NCBI RefSeq assembly: GCF_000276665.1
Contig: NW_004955417.1
Location: 26,128,534-26,192,533 of the forward strand
Direction: 5' to 3'
DNA: 64,000 bases
From: Chinchilla lanigera
Taxonomy: Eukaryota; Chordata; Mammalia; Rodentia; Chinchillidae
Position 1 is the first letter of the stretch. Each line of letters opens with the position of its first letter. Under the pieces are notes generated by a model. It had not been told where the DNA came from and did no database searches. It saw only the letters and a list, made by a program, of their open reading frames with translations. Position numbers and translations under genes: made by a program. Of this stretch, positions 45,395 to 58,330 are shown piece after piece.

Positions 45395-45795
45395 CACTCC
45401 TTGTTTGATGATGGGGTTCCAGTCCTGAGGCTAGGTTACTGAATGAATTGGTCACTAAATGAGGAATAGCATCTAGTATGCACATTACAATATTCAGAAC
45501 ATAGAAATGGTCAAAGGAAACTCCAACTTGACGTTGCTTTTATCGGTATAACTCTTAGACACAGTACTGTAATGTGCAACAGAACATAAAATGACTGTAA
45601 GGCTGTACATTATAATCAGCAAAACTTAGAGTACTGTACAAACATGGTATACTGTACAAAAAAAGACCCTGGAGCTCTATCAACAAGATGTTCAGAACTG
45701 TACCAAAAAAAAAAGAAGAGTTGTAAGTCCAAGCAGCAGGTCAGAAGTCTGAACAGTCATTAAATAGCTAAGTTGCTAAACAAGGAATATCTGTA
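45395..45795. mobile_element. Tigger-like MITE with inverted termini
   Basis: The left end CACTCCTTGTTTGATGATGG and the right end CAAGGAATATCTGTA (reverse complement TACAGATATTCCTTG then TTTAG) form degenerate inverted repeats about 400 bp apart. The interior CACAGTACTGTAATGTGCAA is AT-rich with repeated GTACTGTA. Probably the same family as 21.6 kb. Confidence 0.55.
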
Positions 45796-47279
45796 CAATC
45801 TACCTGTATTTTGGAATAATTATTTTTCAAAAACAGTTATTTTCTAGTTATTTTGCTATGAAATTGTTATCAAAGTAAGAAGTGGTTTTTTATTTTCTTT
45901 ATTAACATCTACTTGTATTACAATAAAATAAAAAATTATTTTCAACAACCACAACAAAAAATAGAGAATATCCATGAAACCAAAAACCAGTTCTCTGAGA
46001 GCATTAATAGAATTAATAAACCTCTAGCTATGTTTTTTATGGAAAAGGGGGAGAGACCCAATGTGTCAATATCAGTGGTGTGATAGCAAAGCTCCCCAAA
46101 CTCAACACAGAGGAAATGTACTCTCCCAGGCCTCTGCAGCCTGGAAGCCTGAAACGGAAAGCTGATATATCCAGTGTAACTTCTTCCGGTCACGCTGGAG
46201 CCCTTCCTGCTGTACATGAGGTGGAGATTCTATGATATGGAGGAGAGGGAAAGAGAGATGAGCTGGAGTTACAAGGCCAGGCAGAACAAAAAGCCGGTAA
46301 CAGAAAGGTGGATGGGGAAGCTCTGCTCCACACTGCCCCGAACGGCCTCCTCCCACATGCTGACCACCTCACACGCAGGATCCCGTTGTTCCCCGACTCC
46401 TTATCCCCTTCCCATCCCCTGTGTGAACAGCTTGCTTCCCATAACCAAGTTGCTGAGGAAACAAGAGGAGCATTCTGAACACCAAGATGGTCAGAGGTGG
46501 TGGCAGAACCAGAATAGGAAGCTCCACTCCTCACTGTGACAGGGCTGGATCAATCTTCGAGTCTCTGAAGAACCAACATCCTATAGCACTTCATGATTTA
46601 TAAACTGCTTTACATGCACTTTGATGGCTCATCATGATACTGCTATTGTTAAATGATATTGTTAAATCTGAAATACTAGTTATAGGTTGTACAGGGCGGG
46701 GTGGAACATTAGCCAATGTCTGCCTACCTTAGATCCTCAGATTTTCTGCCTTTTCTCTGGCTTGTCCCTGTGCATGTCATCAGCCCGGGGACACCACTGT
46801 GACCCTGAGGAATCCAGGCCTGCAGTTCAGGGTCACCAGCCACCAGATTTGCCTCTACAAGCTGAGAACCCAGTGTCTTTGAAGAGTTTATCACATTCTT
46901 CAGGCCAAATACAAGAATAAAAGCTCAAGCTGGAATTCCTATGAGCACAGAAAGCGGCAAATAAGATTAAGTTGCTTGTAAACATTCAGTTTGGGTAGGA
47001 ATTAGAGCAACAGCCATATCAAGGAATCCTTAGAAAAATAAATCTTCCTAAGAAGGGAAAAAATACAATCTACTGGGATAGAATCACTAACCTAGGAATT
47101 ACAATATTTGGAAAGTATGGGTGGAAACAGCTTCATGACTTCAGGAATGTCACTTATGTTCTATTTATTTCTCTTACACCATGTCTATAAAATGGAAATT
47201 ACATGCAATCTATGTGGGAAATATATGGGGTGTTTAGGAAAGGAAAAGAGTGCCATGTGAGGGCAGCACAGCAATATAA
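45796..47279. other. mostly unassigned; weak MIR at ~46560-46660
   Basis: CACTTCATGATTTATAAACT then TTTACATGCACTTTGATGGC suggests an old MIR. Otherwise ordinary DNA. Overlapping open frames at 46.1-46.55 kb (both strands, up to 114 codons) are unrecognised. Confidence 0.35.
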
Positions 47280-47600
47280 AGATTGGTGAATCTGGAATGT
47301 GTGTTTTACGGGTTGAACAGAACATGACCTTCTGCAGGAGGGTTCTTCCGATATAGGGTCTCTGCAGATGTGGGAGGTTGAGAGAGGCCCCGCTGGAGTA
47401 GGGTGAGTCCCAAATCCAGCATGACTGGTGTAATCCAAAGCGGAAATTTGGACCCAGACACACATGGCCAGAAGGGCGCACAAGCGTGGAGCAAGGCTCA
47501 TCCACAGGCCAAGGAACTACCGGAAGCCAGAAGCCGGGCCGCCCCAGTGCCTTCCCGCAGCCTGCATGCGCCTCCTGCTCCAGGGCACACGCTGCCGTGG
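47280..47600 (+). repeat. MaLR/MLT-type LTR relic
   Basis: TTTTACGGGTTGAACAGAAC, CCGATATAGGGTCTCTGCAG, GCTGGAGTAGGGTGAGTCCC, ATCCAGCATGACTGGTGTAA, GAAATTTGGACCCAGACACA and CCAAGGAACTACCGGAAGCC in family order. Confidence 0.8.
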
Positions 47601-48127
47601 GAAGCCAGATGCTAATACTCTATACCAGCCTTTAGATTGGCACAAACAATTGTGCTTTACACGAAAATATCTAATGCAATTTAACACATTCTCAAAAAAT
47701 GAAGTACAGACATTCAGCTTTGTTGAAATAATTAAAAGGTCACCGAGGGCAGGCCTCCGATAACAGCCCAAACACGGTAGGTAAGCAGGAACTCGTGTGA
47801 AGCTGAACACTGGCCAAAACACCAAAACGATTCGTGCCTCACATGAGGCCATAGTTTGTGTTTGTCACTAAGAGAATGTTTTCAACTAGGCCTGCAGCAA
47901 TGACTTTGGGCTCAATTCTGAAATTGTATATATTGTTTTCTGAATCCAGTCAAATACTGATGAAATAGAAAGCAAGTCTGATATCACAACCACCCTCCTA
48001 TACACACTGGGTTTAAGCAAATGCTGTTTAAGCAACTGAATTAAATTCACAGCTGTTTAAGATTCACTAGAAGAAATAAAACACTGGCCTTAATAAATAC
48101 TGTATGTACCTGAATACTTTATAGAGA
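47601..48127. other. no recognised feature
   Basis: Ordinary AT-leaning DNA. Confidence 0.35.
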
Positions 48128-48328
48128 AATGATAAACTGAGTGAGGTAGAAAATGCCTGTAATCTCAGCACTGTGGGAGGTTGAGGTAGCAGAATTTCAA
48201 ATCTGAGCCCAGGCTGCACAACTTAGTGACTTAGTGAGACCTTGTCTCAAAATAAAACAAAAAAAATTTAAAAGGAGAGCTAGTCATGTAGCTTGGTGCA
48301 GTGTCACTGGGTTCAAGTCTGGGTACTT
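48128..48328 (+). repeat. B4-type (B1+ID) SINE, plus strand
   Basis: ATGCCTGTAATCTCAGCACT, GGGAGGTTGAGGTAGCAGAA, AGTGAGACCTTGTCTCAAAA, an A-rich linker, then a degraded ID half (AGCTAGTCATGTAGCTTGGT, CTGGGTTCAAGTCTGGGTAC). Confidence 0.82.
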
Positions 48329-50155
48329 AAAAAAAGAGATAAAACGACAATATATTTCCACCTATGTAATAAAGTTGAGATATTTTATGACACTTCTGTG
48401 ATAATTTATTATACATGACCACATTAAAATGCTTCAGCATTAAACATAAAATAAAGGTTAATTTTCAAATCTAAATATTGTTACAGAGCACTTTGACAAT
48501 TTCACTTGCTACTGCCTCAGAAGAGACAAATTTTGCTGAATTAGAATTAATTTTTAAAAACTCAGACCTGTAATGATTCAAGAAAAACTTGTCTAGAACA
48601 CAAATCACAAGAGAATCTCTAACAATATAATTGGTGTGTGGTACAATAAAAATAAGCAAACATTTTTATGGAAGAAATACATACTAATTTAAGAACTGTG
48701 GCTGTAGAACTCATTCTAACTTCACTGACTTAACAACTGAATACATTTGGGTTAAAGCCAGCTTTCTTTGACATCATGTTGACTTCCAGTCTTTTAAAAT
48801 AAACAGTGTTAGAAATATTTTTTCAATTTTTATTATGAAGGTGTATTGTCCCAGGAAAGACTGCACAGCCATTTCTAATAGTTTGTCAACTTGGTTGACA
48901 CCTTTAGAATACATCATACGTGGTATGTGGACCTCCATTTGCCTTCTGGCATTTGGTTTAGGAGGATGAGTAGACCCAACCTCCCTGTTCTTCTCACAGA
49001 AATAAAAATACCTTGTTCCACAGGGTAATGAAACCTCCTTTCTCAGACCCCCAGGAACCCCTACCCCCATGGAAGTAGACATCAGTTCTACTTCTTGGCT
49101 AACCTGTAGCAGTCAGACACTATAGTTGCCATAACCGTCACGTAACTGCCAATTCGGGAGCTGAGATTCTGTAGGTCTTCAGGATTGTGTTGAAATGTTT
49201 GCAGTGGGTTCCATTTTAGTGGATACCAGTTGCTCTCACACCATCCCCATAAACACAGAACAAAAGGAAGGAAGGGCTAGCGAGCTGAGGTTTGCAGGAT
49301 TTGACTTGCACCCTGGGAGAAATGTATTCCGCAGCAGAGTCTTCGGAAGCCCTTACTAGGGCTGATTGAGGGAAATCGTGGGGTTCCTGCCTCTTTTCTC
49401 CCTGGGCTATGGCTGGAGTTTTCTGATCTGAATAGAATGACTCAAGCAGAGGAATGAGGCATGTGATTCTGAATCGCAGGTAAGAGTCCATGGCCTGCTG
49501 CTTAATGACTGCACAATCTCACATAACTGCAGCTGAATGGTAAGAAATTAATTTCATCACTGTTTGCAAGCAAGGAAGGAAATGGTCTGCCTGAGCTGTA
49601 CGGGATGGTATTCTCACTATTGGGCATTTTTGTTGAATGCCTAAAGGAGCCTCCCCTTGAGCCACAGGGACAAGGCGCTGGTTGGGAGGGCAAGATCACC
49701 AAGAAGGCCTTCCTGAAGTATATGCACACTGGATAGAGTAGTGACATTTTGCAACCTGGAACAGCTTCCTGGGCCATGTGTCTTAAGTGGAAGCCAAGCT
49801 CATCTCAGACTGTCTGTCCACTGTCCATCTCAGGCCAGGCCAGTAGCAGTAGCCAGAAGAGGAGGGCATTTCTGGGCACTCTTGTTAGAAGGGAACCTGG
49901 CTCAGGCTTCCCAGGAGCACTTGCTAGTCATTTAGACAGTGCTAAGCTTTGAATGGAGTATGTGAAATTATCTGTTGGACTTACAAGGAAAGCCCTGCCT
50001 CCTGGAAGGCAGGGGATGAGATGGCTTTGGAAAGGAAACAATAGAGAGAGCAAGAAATGGCTACAGCCGGTGATCAGAGGGGCAGGTGTCTGTGGTCTGT
50101 GAGGATGGAGAGAGGAACGTGCTTTAAATTAGTACGCATTAAAAAGTATTTCTGG
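48329..50155. other. no recognised feature
   Basis: AT-rich, then ordinary DNA. A 102-codon minus frame at 48774-49082 is unrecognised. Confidence 0.35.
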
Positions 50156-50246
50156 GGGCTGGGGATTTAGCTCAGCGGCAAAAGCGCCTGCCTGGCAAGT
50201 GCAAGGTCGTGAGTTTGGTTCCCGGTACCGGAGAAAAACCAAAAAA
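50156..50246 (+). repeat. young ID SINE, plus strand
   Basis: GGGCTGGGGATTTAGCTCAG, GCGCCTGCCTGGCAAGTGCA and GGTTCCCGGTACCGGAGAAA, then poly-A. The duplication AAAAAGTATTTCTGG lies at 50141-50155 and 50247-50261; its A-run overlaps the tail. Confidence 0.95.
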
Positions 50247-52380
50247 AAAAAGTATTTCTGGAGGAAACGCTTACAGTGACACTGGCTAAAATGAATGCCT
50301 GGAAGCCCCGTAGAAGGTGGTTGCAGGAAGGAAGAGATTGTTCACTCACGTAGCAGCAGGGCTTGAAGGATTTCTGGGCGAGGAGGAGGTGTAGGCCAGG
50401 TATTGCTAATTAACTAATAAGTAAATGGCTCCAGGCATCCGTGTGTTTCATGAGCGTCCCTGTGGGGCCAGGTGCAAGCGTGCAAGGGTTAGACAGAAGC
50501 AGTATTTACAGATTTGAGTAGTTCCCCCTCTTACTCTGATTCCGTACTGTTAGTCTGAATCTCTTACTTTTAAAAATCTGTCTAGTAATAACCACTTTGC
50601 TCCAGTGGGAGAATTACTTGAAGTGTCCTATGCAAGTTCCAAATACATATGAAGGGTTCAGTTCTCTTTAGGTCCTTCTTTCCTTTCCTGGAGTTGGAGA
50701 AGTACCTCTGCGATACAACAGCTCACAGAATCTGCTTCTTGTTCTCAAAATTACTGCATATTAGAAACAAGGCACAGAGGATTTCCATAACCTCCTTCCC
50801 GTGACACTGTGGAGCATCATGCAGTAGACCTGCCTGGGGATTACTTAATGATCTAGAAGAATATGCCTGCATGGGCCATCCTTCAGATTATGGCTCAGGG
50901 TTCCAATTCCGTGATCTTATGTGTTAAGGATATTTTTCATCAGTAGAAATGCTTGGGGTCCTCTGGCCTGAGCTTCCAGAGTGATGGGATTACAGCTATG
51001 TACACCATGCCTGCCATGTGTGTTTTGCTTTTAATATCTACCACCTGCTGCACCTCTGGAGTAGACCTTTTGTCTGCTCTGGTGACAGTTACCTTCTCTT
51101 CCTCTTTTCCTCCCTGTTTCCATCTTGGAAGGAATCCTGCTACATCCTCTGCAATCCCCTTTGCCTACTTTTGAGAATCTAAATTCTCCTCTCGACACTT
51201 TTGTGATTTCTTAATGTACTGCCATATTTTTAATCCTTTTATTTTATTTCTTAGAAAGGACACATCTGTATCAACGACTCGTTAGGAACTGCGTTCTGTT
51301 CCAGGTACTAAGCGTTTGGGGAGAAAACCCCTTAACAATGAAAGGATCTATTTTTTACCCTGTAAATAGAAATCTTGACCAGAACAGGCCAACAATTCAG
51401 GTGGCTGAACAACACTAGTAGCCGCTTGAGATTCTTGTTTCCATAGAGACTTCCTTGGCATGTGGTTTTCACTTTCAGAAGACACTGTTTTGTGGTTGCA
51501 AGATGAATGCTCCTCTTCCAGCACCCAGTTCATCACCTAAACTGAAGGGGGGAAGAAGGTCATGTTTCGGCTAAGCGAGTTTCCGCTTACAGAGCTTTCC
51601 CAGAATCCTCTCCTAGCGATTTCCTGTTACAGCTGTGGGCTGAGCCACAGGGGAGGCTGGGAGACTCCTCGCTGCCCCGACCTCAGCCACAGGTCTCTTA
51701 CTTAGGAAAAAGGGAAACAAAATATAGGGTGGATATCTAGTAATGTGCATCAGTATTTTTCTTACTTTCAACACTTTTGATTTTGGCCTGCTTGTCAGGG
51801 ATATCTCTCAAAGTGCACAGATAACATATAAATATTTATTGACATTGTTTTAAGTCAAATGGTTCTATAATACTAGAACAAATTAACCTGAGCATTAAGA
51901 AATAGCCTCACCATCAGAAATATTAAGCAAATTGGAACTGACTCCCAGTTGAGTGGCTTACTGGCTATGAAAGGATAAGATCTAGTTTCACTTGTCATAA
52001 TCTTTAAAATGGGGATAAAATATCCCTAATTCCTTGTTTAAAAAACAGTATATGACGGAGCCCATGTGTGAAGACTTTAAAAGGTTCAATGTTACGGTAG
52101 ATAGAATGGGAGTAAAATGAGAAAAAGAAGAATATTTAATGAGGGTCAGTGTATAACATAACTTTAGAATTTTGAGATGCTTTCCTTCCTACCAGAGTTA
52201 AAATGTTCTTTATGCTATAAAATTATAGGAAGAGTATGAATTGCCTTTTGAATGCTTTCATTAGAAAAAAAAAAAAAAAAGAAGCAGTAAGAAGACAATT
52301 GACATCTCTGTGTCAGTTCATAGTGGTTAGAAACGTCCCTAGCCCCTTGATCTCTGAGATTTCTTCTTCACCTAATATTA
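50247..52380. other. mostly unassigned; weak B1-like and MIR-like pieces
   Basis: 50946-51012 (CTTGGGGTCCTCTGGCCTGA, GTGATGGGATTACAGC) may be an antisense B1 remnant. 51960-52070 may be an antisense MIR (TTTAAAATGGGGATAAAATA). Poly-A at about 52264-52280. No gene. Confidence 0.35.
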
Positions 52381-53070
52381 TTAAGGAAACATGAGATCTT
52401 TTCACTTTAGAGGATTTAAGTAGCTTCCAGCAAAATGCCCAAGACTTGCCATCATTATGTGAAACAGCTGTTTTTGAAAGATGCTGCACTTGTGAGCCAT
52501 TTTATTTTATTATAGCTAACTTCAACTTTAGTAGCTCTCGGGATAAAGGAGGAAAAATTTCCCTTTCTCTATAAAAAGGAACAAAACTCTATGGCTCATA
52601 TCAAAGGTCCATGTAACATCCTTAAAGAAAGACGTCCCCTGCGCTGTGCTGTGCGCGCACTACGTGCTCGTGGGAGGGGTTTGTCTGCGAGCTCCTGGCT
52701 TTTCCAGCCCAAGATGCCCCGCAGGACTTCCCAGCATTTCACACGCGGGGGATGAATGTGCAAAATCGGCCTGGCGGGGCACGAATACTAACTTTATATC
52801 CTGACACAGAACTGTTAATCATCCGATGGTAATGAGTGATAAAATTATGTAAAACATTTAAAAATTTTTATCGTTGTCATTATTAAGGAACGATGGGGAG
52901 AGACGATGGCAGTAACAGTAAAACCAGTTTCCTGAAAGAGCAATTGCACAGGCTTTGCATTCCCTTAGGAGGAGGCTGAAATGCAGGTAGAAGTGTCAGT
53001 GGATTCCCCTTCATTCTCCTTCCCCTCCATGGATGACAACACTTTTCTCAAACCAGTTGCTGAGAAGATA
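52381..53070. promoter_or_regulatory. repeat-poor block with CpG pocket, regulatory candidate
   Basis: Free of recognised repeats. 52625-52790 has several CpGs (GTGCGCGCACTACGTGCTCG, CACACGCGGGGGATG). No open frame of note. Function is unknown; the call is inference from absence of repeats and local CpG retention. Confidence 0.35.
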
Positions 53071-54189
53071 TCCAGTCAGGAAGAGCAAACTGGAATCAGA
53101 AAGAAAGTAATAAACCAGTGCCAAACAAAAAAAACAAAACAACTGTTTTATTTTTTTTAATATCTCCTAAAGTAATGGAGTGACACTAAATTTCTAGCTA
53201 CAAGGTGACTCATCTATGGATGTGGCAGCATCTCTAAAGCATGTTCCTGGTTACCTGTGTCTGCCTGCTTTGAGATTTTAATTCATTTGGGCCACCTGCA
53301 GTCCCCAGAACAGTTGACAATCAGGATGAGATCCAAGCACTTCTGTGTATTTTTCCAGAAAAATGGCTGGAGAACAAATACTTGAAGCCGATGAGAGTGG
53401 TGGGCAGATGAGGAACCTCAGCCAGTCTCCACCGAGTTCAGCAGGCCTCCAGCCCAGGTGAGGACTTAAAGCCCCATGTGTATAAGGCGGGGGAAGAATG
53501 CACTTCGAGCTAAGTCCACACGGTTGGATTGTGGAAATTTTCCTGTATTTCAAGCAATGGGAGTTTGCACATGGGATTTTCCAACACGTGCTCTTCACCT
53601 CTCTCAGTGAATGTCCAAGAGAAAACCCAAGTTAAAACCTTCAGCCGTGGACACTATGCAGCCCACAATGCATGCTTGCTTGTTAGGGTGGTTTCTGTCC
53701 ACAGCCCCAACTCCATGTGGGCAGCACCCCAAGACATTTTACAGTGTAAATGGAAGCCCACGGAGACGCGTCTGCGTTCGCGTTGAAGTATCCACACCAC
53801 CCCAATGATGACGCTGGCCGAAATAGTCATGGTTATAGAAACTAGGGCTACATTCTGCAGGATAATCCTCTTCCTCTTTGATTAATCTCCAGGTAGATCA
53901 TATGTTTATGAATAAAAAATAGAAAAATCTTTACTTTTCTTTCTTTTTAAGATACAAATTTGAGTGACTACTAACATGATTTAAAATGAGCAAGTTTTTC
54001 TTCTTGTTTGTTTGGAAAGTAATAATGCTCATTGTGAAAATGTGTTTTTAAAAATCATCTATATTTGTATTACTTAAATAATCATCATAGTTAATTGTTA
54101 ATATTTGAAGGTATTTCTTCCCAGTCTCTTTTTACAAATGAATCATTTATTTTTATATAGTTGTAAATATAAAAGCTTTTTCAGGACCT
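53071..54189. other. no recognised feature
   Basis: Ordinary DNA. A 106-codon minus frame at 53278-53598 is unrecognised. Confidence 0.35.
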
Positions 54190-54680
54190 GACCTAGATAT
54201 AAATGATTTATTTAACAAGCACATCTTCTTTATCCATTCATCAATTAATGGGCATTTGGGTTGTTTCCAAGATTTAACTATTACAAACTGTGCTGTTATA
54301 AACATGTGTGTGCACATATCACTGTGGTATGATGGTTTTAGTTGTTCCAGGAAGATATCCAGAAGGGAATAGCTGGGTGGGATGGGACCTCTAATTCTAG
54401 GTTTTCAGGAATCTCCATACTGATTTCCACAGCGATTGCACCAGTCTACACTCCCACCAACAGTGGAGAAGAGTTCCTTTTCCCTCACAGTCCCTCAGCA
54501 CTTGTTATTGTTTGATTTCTTGAAGCAGCCGTTCCTTCTGGGGTGAGATGGGATCTCAGCATTGTTTTAGTTTGCACCTCTTCAGTAACCAGTGACGTTG
54601 AACATTTTTTCATGTATTTATTTGCTGTTTGTATCTGAGTGTGTATTCATCTCAGGTGATGGTTTTTGGAACCAAGGAGT
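54190..54680 (-). repeat. L1 ORF2 3'-region relic, minus strand
   Basis: CTTTATCCATTCATCAATTA, GGGCATTTGGGTTGTTTCCA, CCACAGCGATTGCACCAGTC, CACTCCCACCAACAGTGGAG and TGAGATGGGATCTCAGCATT give the classic antisense ORF2 C-terminal order. Confidence 0.9.
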
Positions 54681-55429
54681 CTTAAAATGATAAATAACCA
54701 TGTAACATCCCAGATTATTAAAATCACAAATTCTGGAGAGAGAGTTCCAGTATGCAACCAAGTTTGAAAATCATTGTTCTAGACTAGATATTTCTTCTCT
54801 GGGATGCCCTCACAATCCATTTACTTTTTCGAAAGGAAATATGTGTATTTTTATGAACTGCCCAATTTCCTATGAGCTTACCTCTGATCCTGGCTATGTG
54901 GAGAGACTGTGGTGGAACTTACCCTCTCCTAGAGGAAAATTAAAGAACTGGAAGAAAGGTAGGAGACAACTGTTCCTGGACACTGGACCATAGGTAGTGC
55001 AATTCATGAACTAAAGGAAATAAAATGAACTTCATGTGCATTCTGGCTTTCTACCTGGAGGTACTTTCCAGACTGTAGTAGAGCGAGAGGAAGTTCCAAG
55101 AGGACACAGAAGGAGATAGACTGGAACTTGGAAAGAGTGAGATGCCTGGAGTGTAACAGAGTACTGGGGATGCAGGACTTCTCTGTAGGAAGAGCTCCAA
55201 AATCTGCATAAACACTCCCTTGTGTATTGTGTTGAATGTGAAAGCATAGAGGTGAAGAGTGAGACTCCATGAAGGGAGGCCAGAAGCAGCGGGGGACTAT
55301 CAGCTGAAGAGGTACTGGAGACACACGGGTCAGGGCCGTGCTGGAATTCTGGTCAACCATAATGAAGAGCCCTTGTGGGAACTCTGAGGGATTCAGAGGC
55401 AAAACCAGGTGGTCATACTTGATAGGATG
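54681..55429. other. mostly unassigned
   Basis: A possible MER5-like end lies at 54715-54790 (AAGTTTGAAAATCATTGTTC). A 132-codon minus frame at 55004-55402 has no recognised domain. Confidence 0.35.
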
Positions 55430-56700
55430 GATAAACCAGCTCTGTAGTAAAGAACACTCAAAAACTTCATGGGTGGAGCTCGTAAAACAACATTGAGAAC
55501 CTGTGGTTGATCAACAAATAATTACAGCATTTGCCAGAGTGAAGTCCAGCGTTTTCTAAGAATGCATTTTTTAAAAAAGATCCAATATTCAACAGTGAAA
55601 AATATGTAATTTCCAGAATCTAAGAAGAAATAGACATGGGGAAAAGTAGAAAACTTCAGGGTACAACTAAAAGAAGCATCACTCACTAGAAACACACCCC
55701 AGATGAGAACTGGTAATTGAATTTGCCGAGAAGGTCCTAAAAAACAGATAGTATATATAAATGCTTCTGAGATTTGGAGGGAAGCAAATGCCTAATTAGA
55801 GGAGAGAGGATTATAAAAATGAAACATCTTAAGATGTGGTAATGTATGAAGTGGAAAATATCACTGGAGGAGGTTAATAACCAATTTAAACTGAGAAGGA
55901 AATAAATGTTTGAATTTGAAAGCATAGCAGCTATGCAAACCGAAGCACAGATGAACAAAGTCAATAATCAGGGCCCTGGGGACAATACCAAGTGTCAACA
56001 TGTGTGTAGTTAGAGATCTATAATAAGTGGAGAGAAAGAAAACAAAATTATTTGAAGAAACATCAGTAAAACTTTTGGCAAATCTGATGAAAACTATATA
56101 TCCGCATGTCCAAGATGTTCAACACATCCCCAAGCAACAGAAATGCAAAGAAAACCATACCAAAAAAAACCATATGGTAAAATATATGCTAAAGAGAAAT
56201 CTTAAAAGCAGCTAGAGGGAAAAAATACCCATTGTCTACAGAGTAAAAGGTAGCTTCCTACAGACTTCTTATTGAATATTATGTAGACCAGAAGCTGATG
56301 GAACACTGTGAAAAAGAAGCTATCACCCTAGAACTCTACTGAATGAAAAGACTTCTCAAGAAAGGAGATACAGACATTTTCAAAGGAAGAGGAAATAAGA
56401 GAATTCATTGTCAGCAGACTTTTTACTGTAAGAAATACTAAAAGAAACTTTTGTAGGGAAGGCAAACAGTAGCAGATGAAAACTTCGTACTACACAAAGA
56501 AATAAAGAATACTGGAAAAGGTAAATATGTTTCTTATATAAATACTTTTCTTTAGCAACATGTAATAAATGCATAGGGATTATTCATGAGATATTTTACA
56601 TGTTTTGCATGGTACTAATTCTTTGAAACCCCATTGACCTCTTTAGTCCTTTGATTATTTATGTTATTTCAAAATATATGTTTATGTTTGCCTTCTTATT
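55430..56700 (+). repeat. L1M (or HAL1-like) relic, plus strand
   Basis: CTTAAAAGCAGCTAGAGGGA, CACCCTAGAACTCTACTGAA, CAGACATTTTCAAAGGAAG, TTTTACTGTAAGAAATACTA and AAGAAATAAAGAATACTGGA are landmarks of old L1M/HAL1 sequence. Very degenerate, no intact frame. Confidence 0.65.
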
Positions 56701-56924
56701 TATTTTCTATCTCATTGTGATAGGATGTAAGCTCTACAGCAAAGTCCCCAGTGGCCAGAACAGAAAACTATATGGTAGATACTATTGATTTCTTGAGGAA
56801 AGAAAATTTTGTGAAGAACACATGGATACTATATAACAGATAAGGATTCTAAAATATGTAACTTAGGAGCAAGAATGTCCCTTATAAGAGATTTAGTTAA
56901 TAGAGATTAAGATTTGATGGCCCT

Positions 56925-57155
56925 GGATTTGAATCTCAACTCTGCCATCTGTAATTGTGTGGCCATTGGCCAGTTATTTAACTTTGCCTTTTTTTAAAAA
57001 AAAATTTATTATTACATGTCTTCAGTACATAATGAGTACACTCATCATGGGGACTTGGTGCATGTACAAAACACATCTTCATTCATTTCGCTTCCCTTCT
57101 CCTCCCCTTCCTCCCTTCTCCATGTCTTAGTCCCCTTCCCACATGCAAGGATTGC
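56925..57155 (-). repeat. MIR piece followed by L1 3'-UTR piece, minus strand
   Basis: 56925-56995 (CTCAACTCTGCCATCTGTAA, GGCCATTGGCCAGTTATTTA) is antisense MIR. 57003-57155 (AATGAGTACACTCATCATGG, then a pyrimidine-rich run) is antisense L1 3' UTR like that at 34.6 kb. Confidence 0.6.
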
Positions 57156-57534
57156 AAAGTGGTGGGTGAGGGAGAAGAAAGAAAAGACAAAGGAGAGGGG
57201 CCAAGGGGAAGTGCTGCCATTTTGGTTAAATGAGACCTTGCTTGCTTTCCTGCATGGCCTGTAGGATAATCTTATCTCACCCTGGGAATTCCCAGTTGTC
57301 CTCCATAGGGGTGCTAGGGAAGAAAATATTCCAAAAGCATTCACTCCCTACAATGACTCCTTAGCACAGAAAAAGAATAGCCCTTCATACTCTAAGGCTA
57401 TGATGTATTGCAGGGCTTTCAAATTTTATTCCAATTTAGATACATTTTTATGATTGCAAGGCATGATTCAAATTTTGAAAATTGAAAAATTGTCATAATT
57501 TACATAAAATATAATTGTAGCTGTATAATGGAAT
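57156..57534. other. no recognised feature
   Basis: Purine-rich then AT-rich DNA. Confidence 0.35.
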
Positions 57535-57965
57535 CTAATTTGTATAACTCATGATAGCTCAATCTTGGAAACAGCCTACATGTTTATCAACAGATGAGTG
57601 GATAAAGAAAATGTGGTAATTTACACACAATGGAGTATCACTCTGCTATAAAGAAGGATAAATTTGAATTATTTGCAGGAAAATGGATGCACCTTGAGAT
57701 CATAACATTAAGTGAAATAAATTGGACACACAAACTTCAATACTGCATGGTTTCTTACACGAGAAACCCAAAGTGTAAATAATTGAAAGAGCAAAATGAA
57801 AGACAGCTAATAGGAAAGCAAGAAATAGATTTTTTGCAAATGGGAAGGGGAAAAGAGAGGAAGATGGAACAAGAACAAAGATGTGTTGCATGCATGTGCC
57901 AACTCCCCACGATGCACACATACAAAATGCACCGTACATGGGGACTCACAAAATAAATGGTTAAA
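57535..57965 (+). repeat. L1 3' end, plus strand
   Basis: GCTCAATCTTGGAAACAGCC, GGATAAAGAAAATGTGGTAA, CAATGGAGTATCACTCTGCT, GGATGCACCTTGAGATCATA, a purine-rich 3' UTR and a terminal A-rich region. Collinear with the minus copy at 34.6-35.0 kb. Confidence 0.88.
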
Positions 57966-58164
57966 GATGTACACAAAGTCCTATTACCACTGTCTACATG
58001 GAAACAGGCTCTTTCTACATCCTAGAACGAGACTTCACTTCCTTCCCAGGTCACACTCTCAGCAAAGGCAGCCTTATCCTGACTCCTTCTGACCTGCCCC
58101 TAACTCGCCACTCTTATGCTTAGCTTCATTTGAATGGGATATGGGGCCTGGGAGAGTTCCTCAA

Positions 58165-58330
58165 CATGATATCTATAATGTGAAGAATGGTGGTTCATTT
58201 TTTATTACTGAATAGTATTCTGTTTTGTGAATATACCACAATACATTTCTCCATGTTTTATTTTGGATGTCCCACGAGCTTCCAGTTTGGGGTATTAAGA
58301 ATATATTTTTGTACATTTTATTTGATAGAC
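58165..58330 (-). repeat. L1 fragment, minus strand
   Basis: TTATTACTGAATAGTATTCT then CAATACATTTCTCCATGTTT: antisense ORF2 3' region. Confidence 0.55.

Noticed and set aside
48774..49082. 102-codon minus frame as a small gene
   Set aside because: No recognised domain or promoter; frame length is within chance for this composition.
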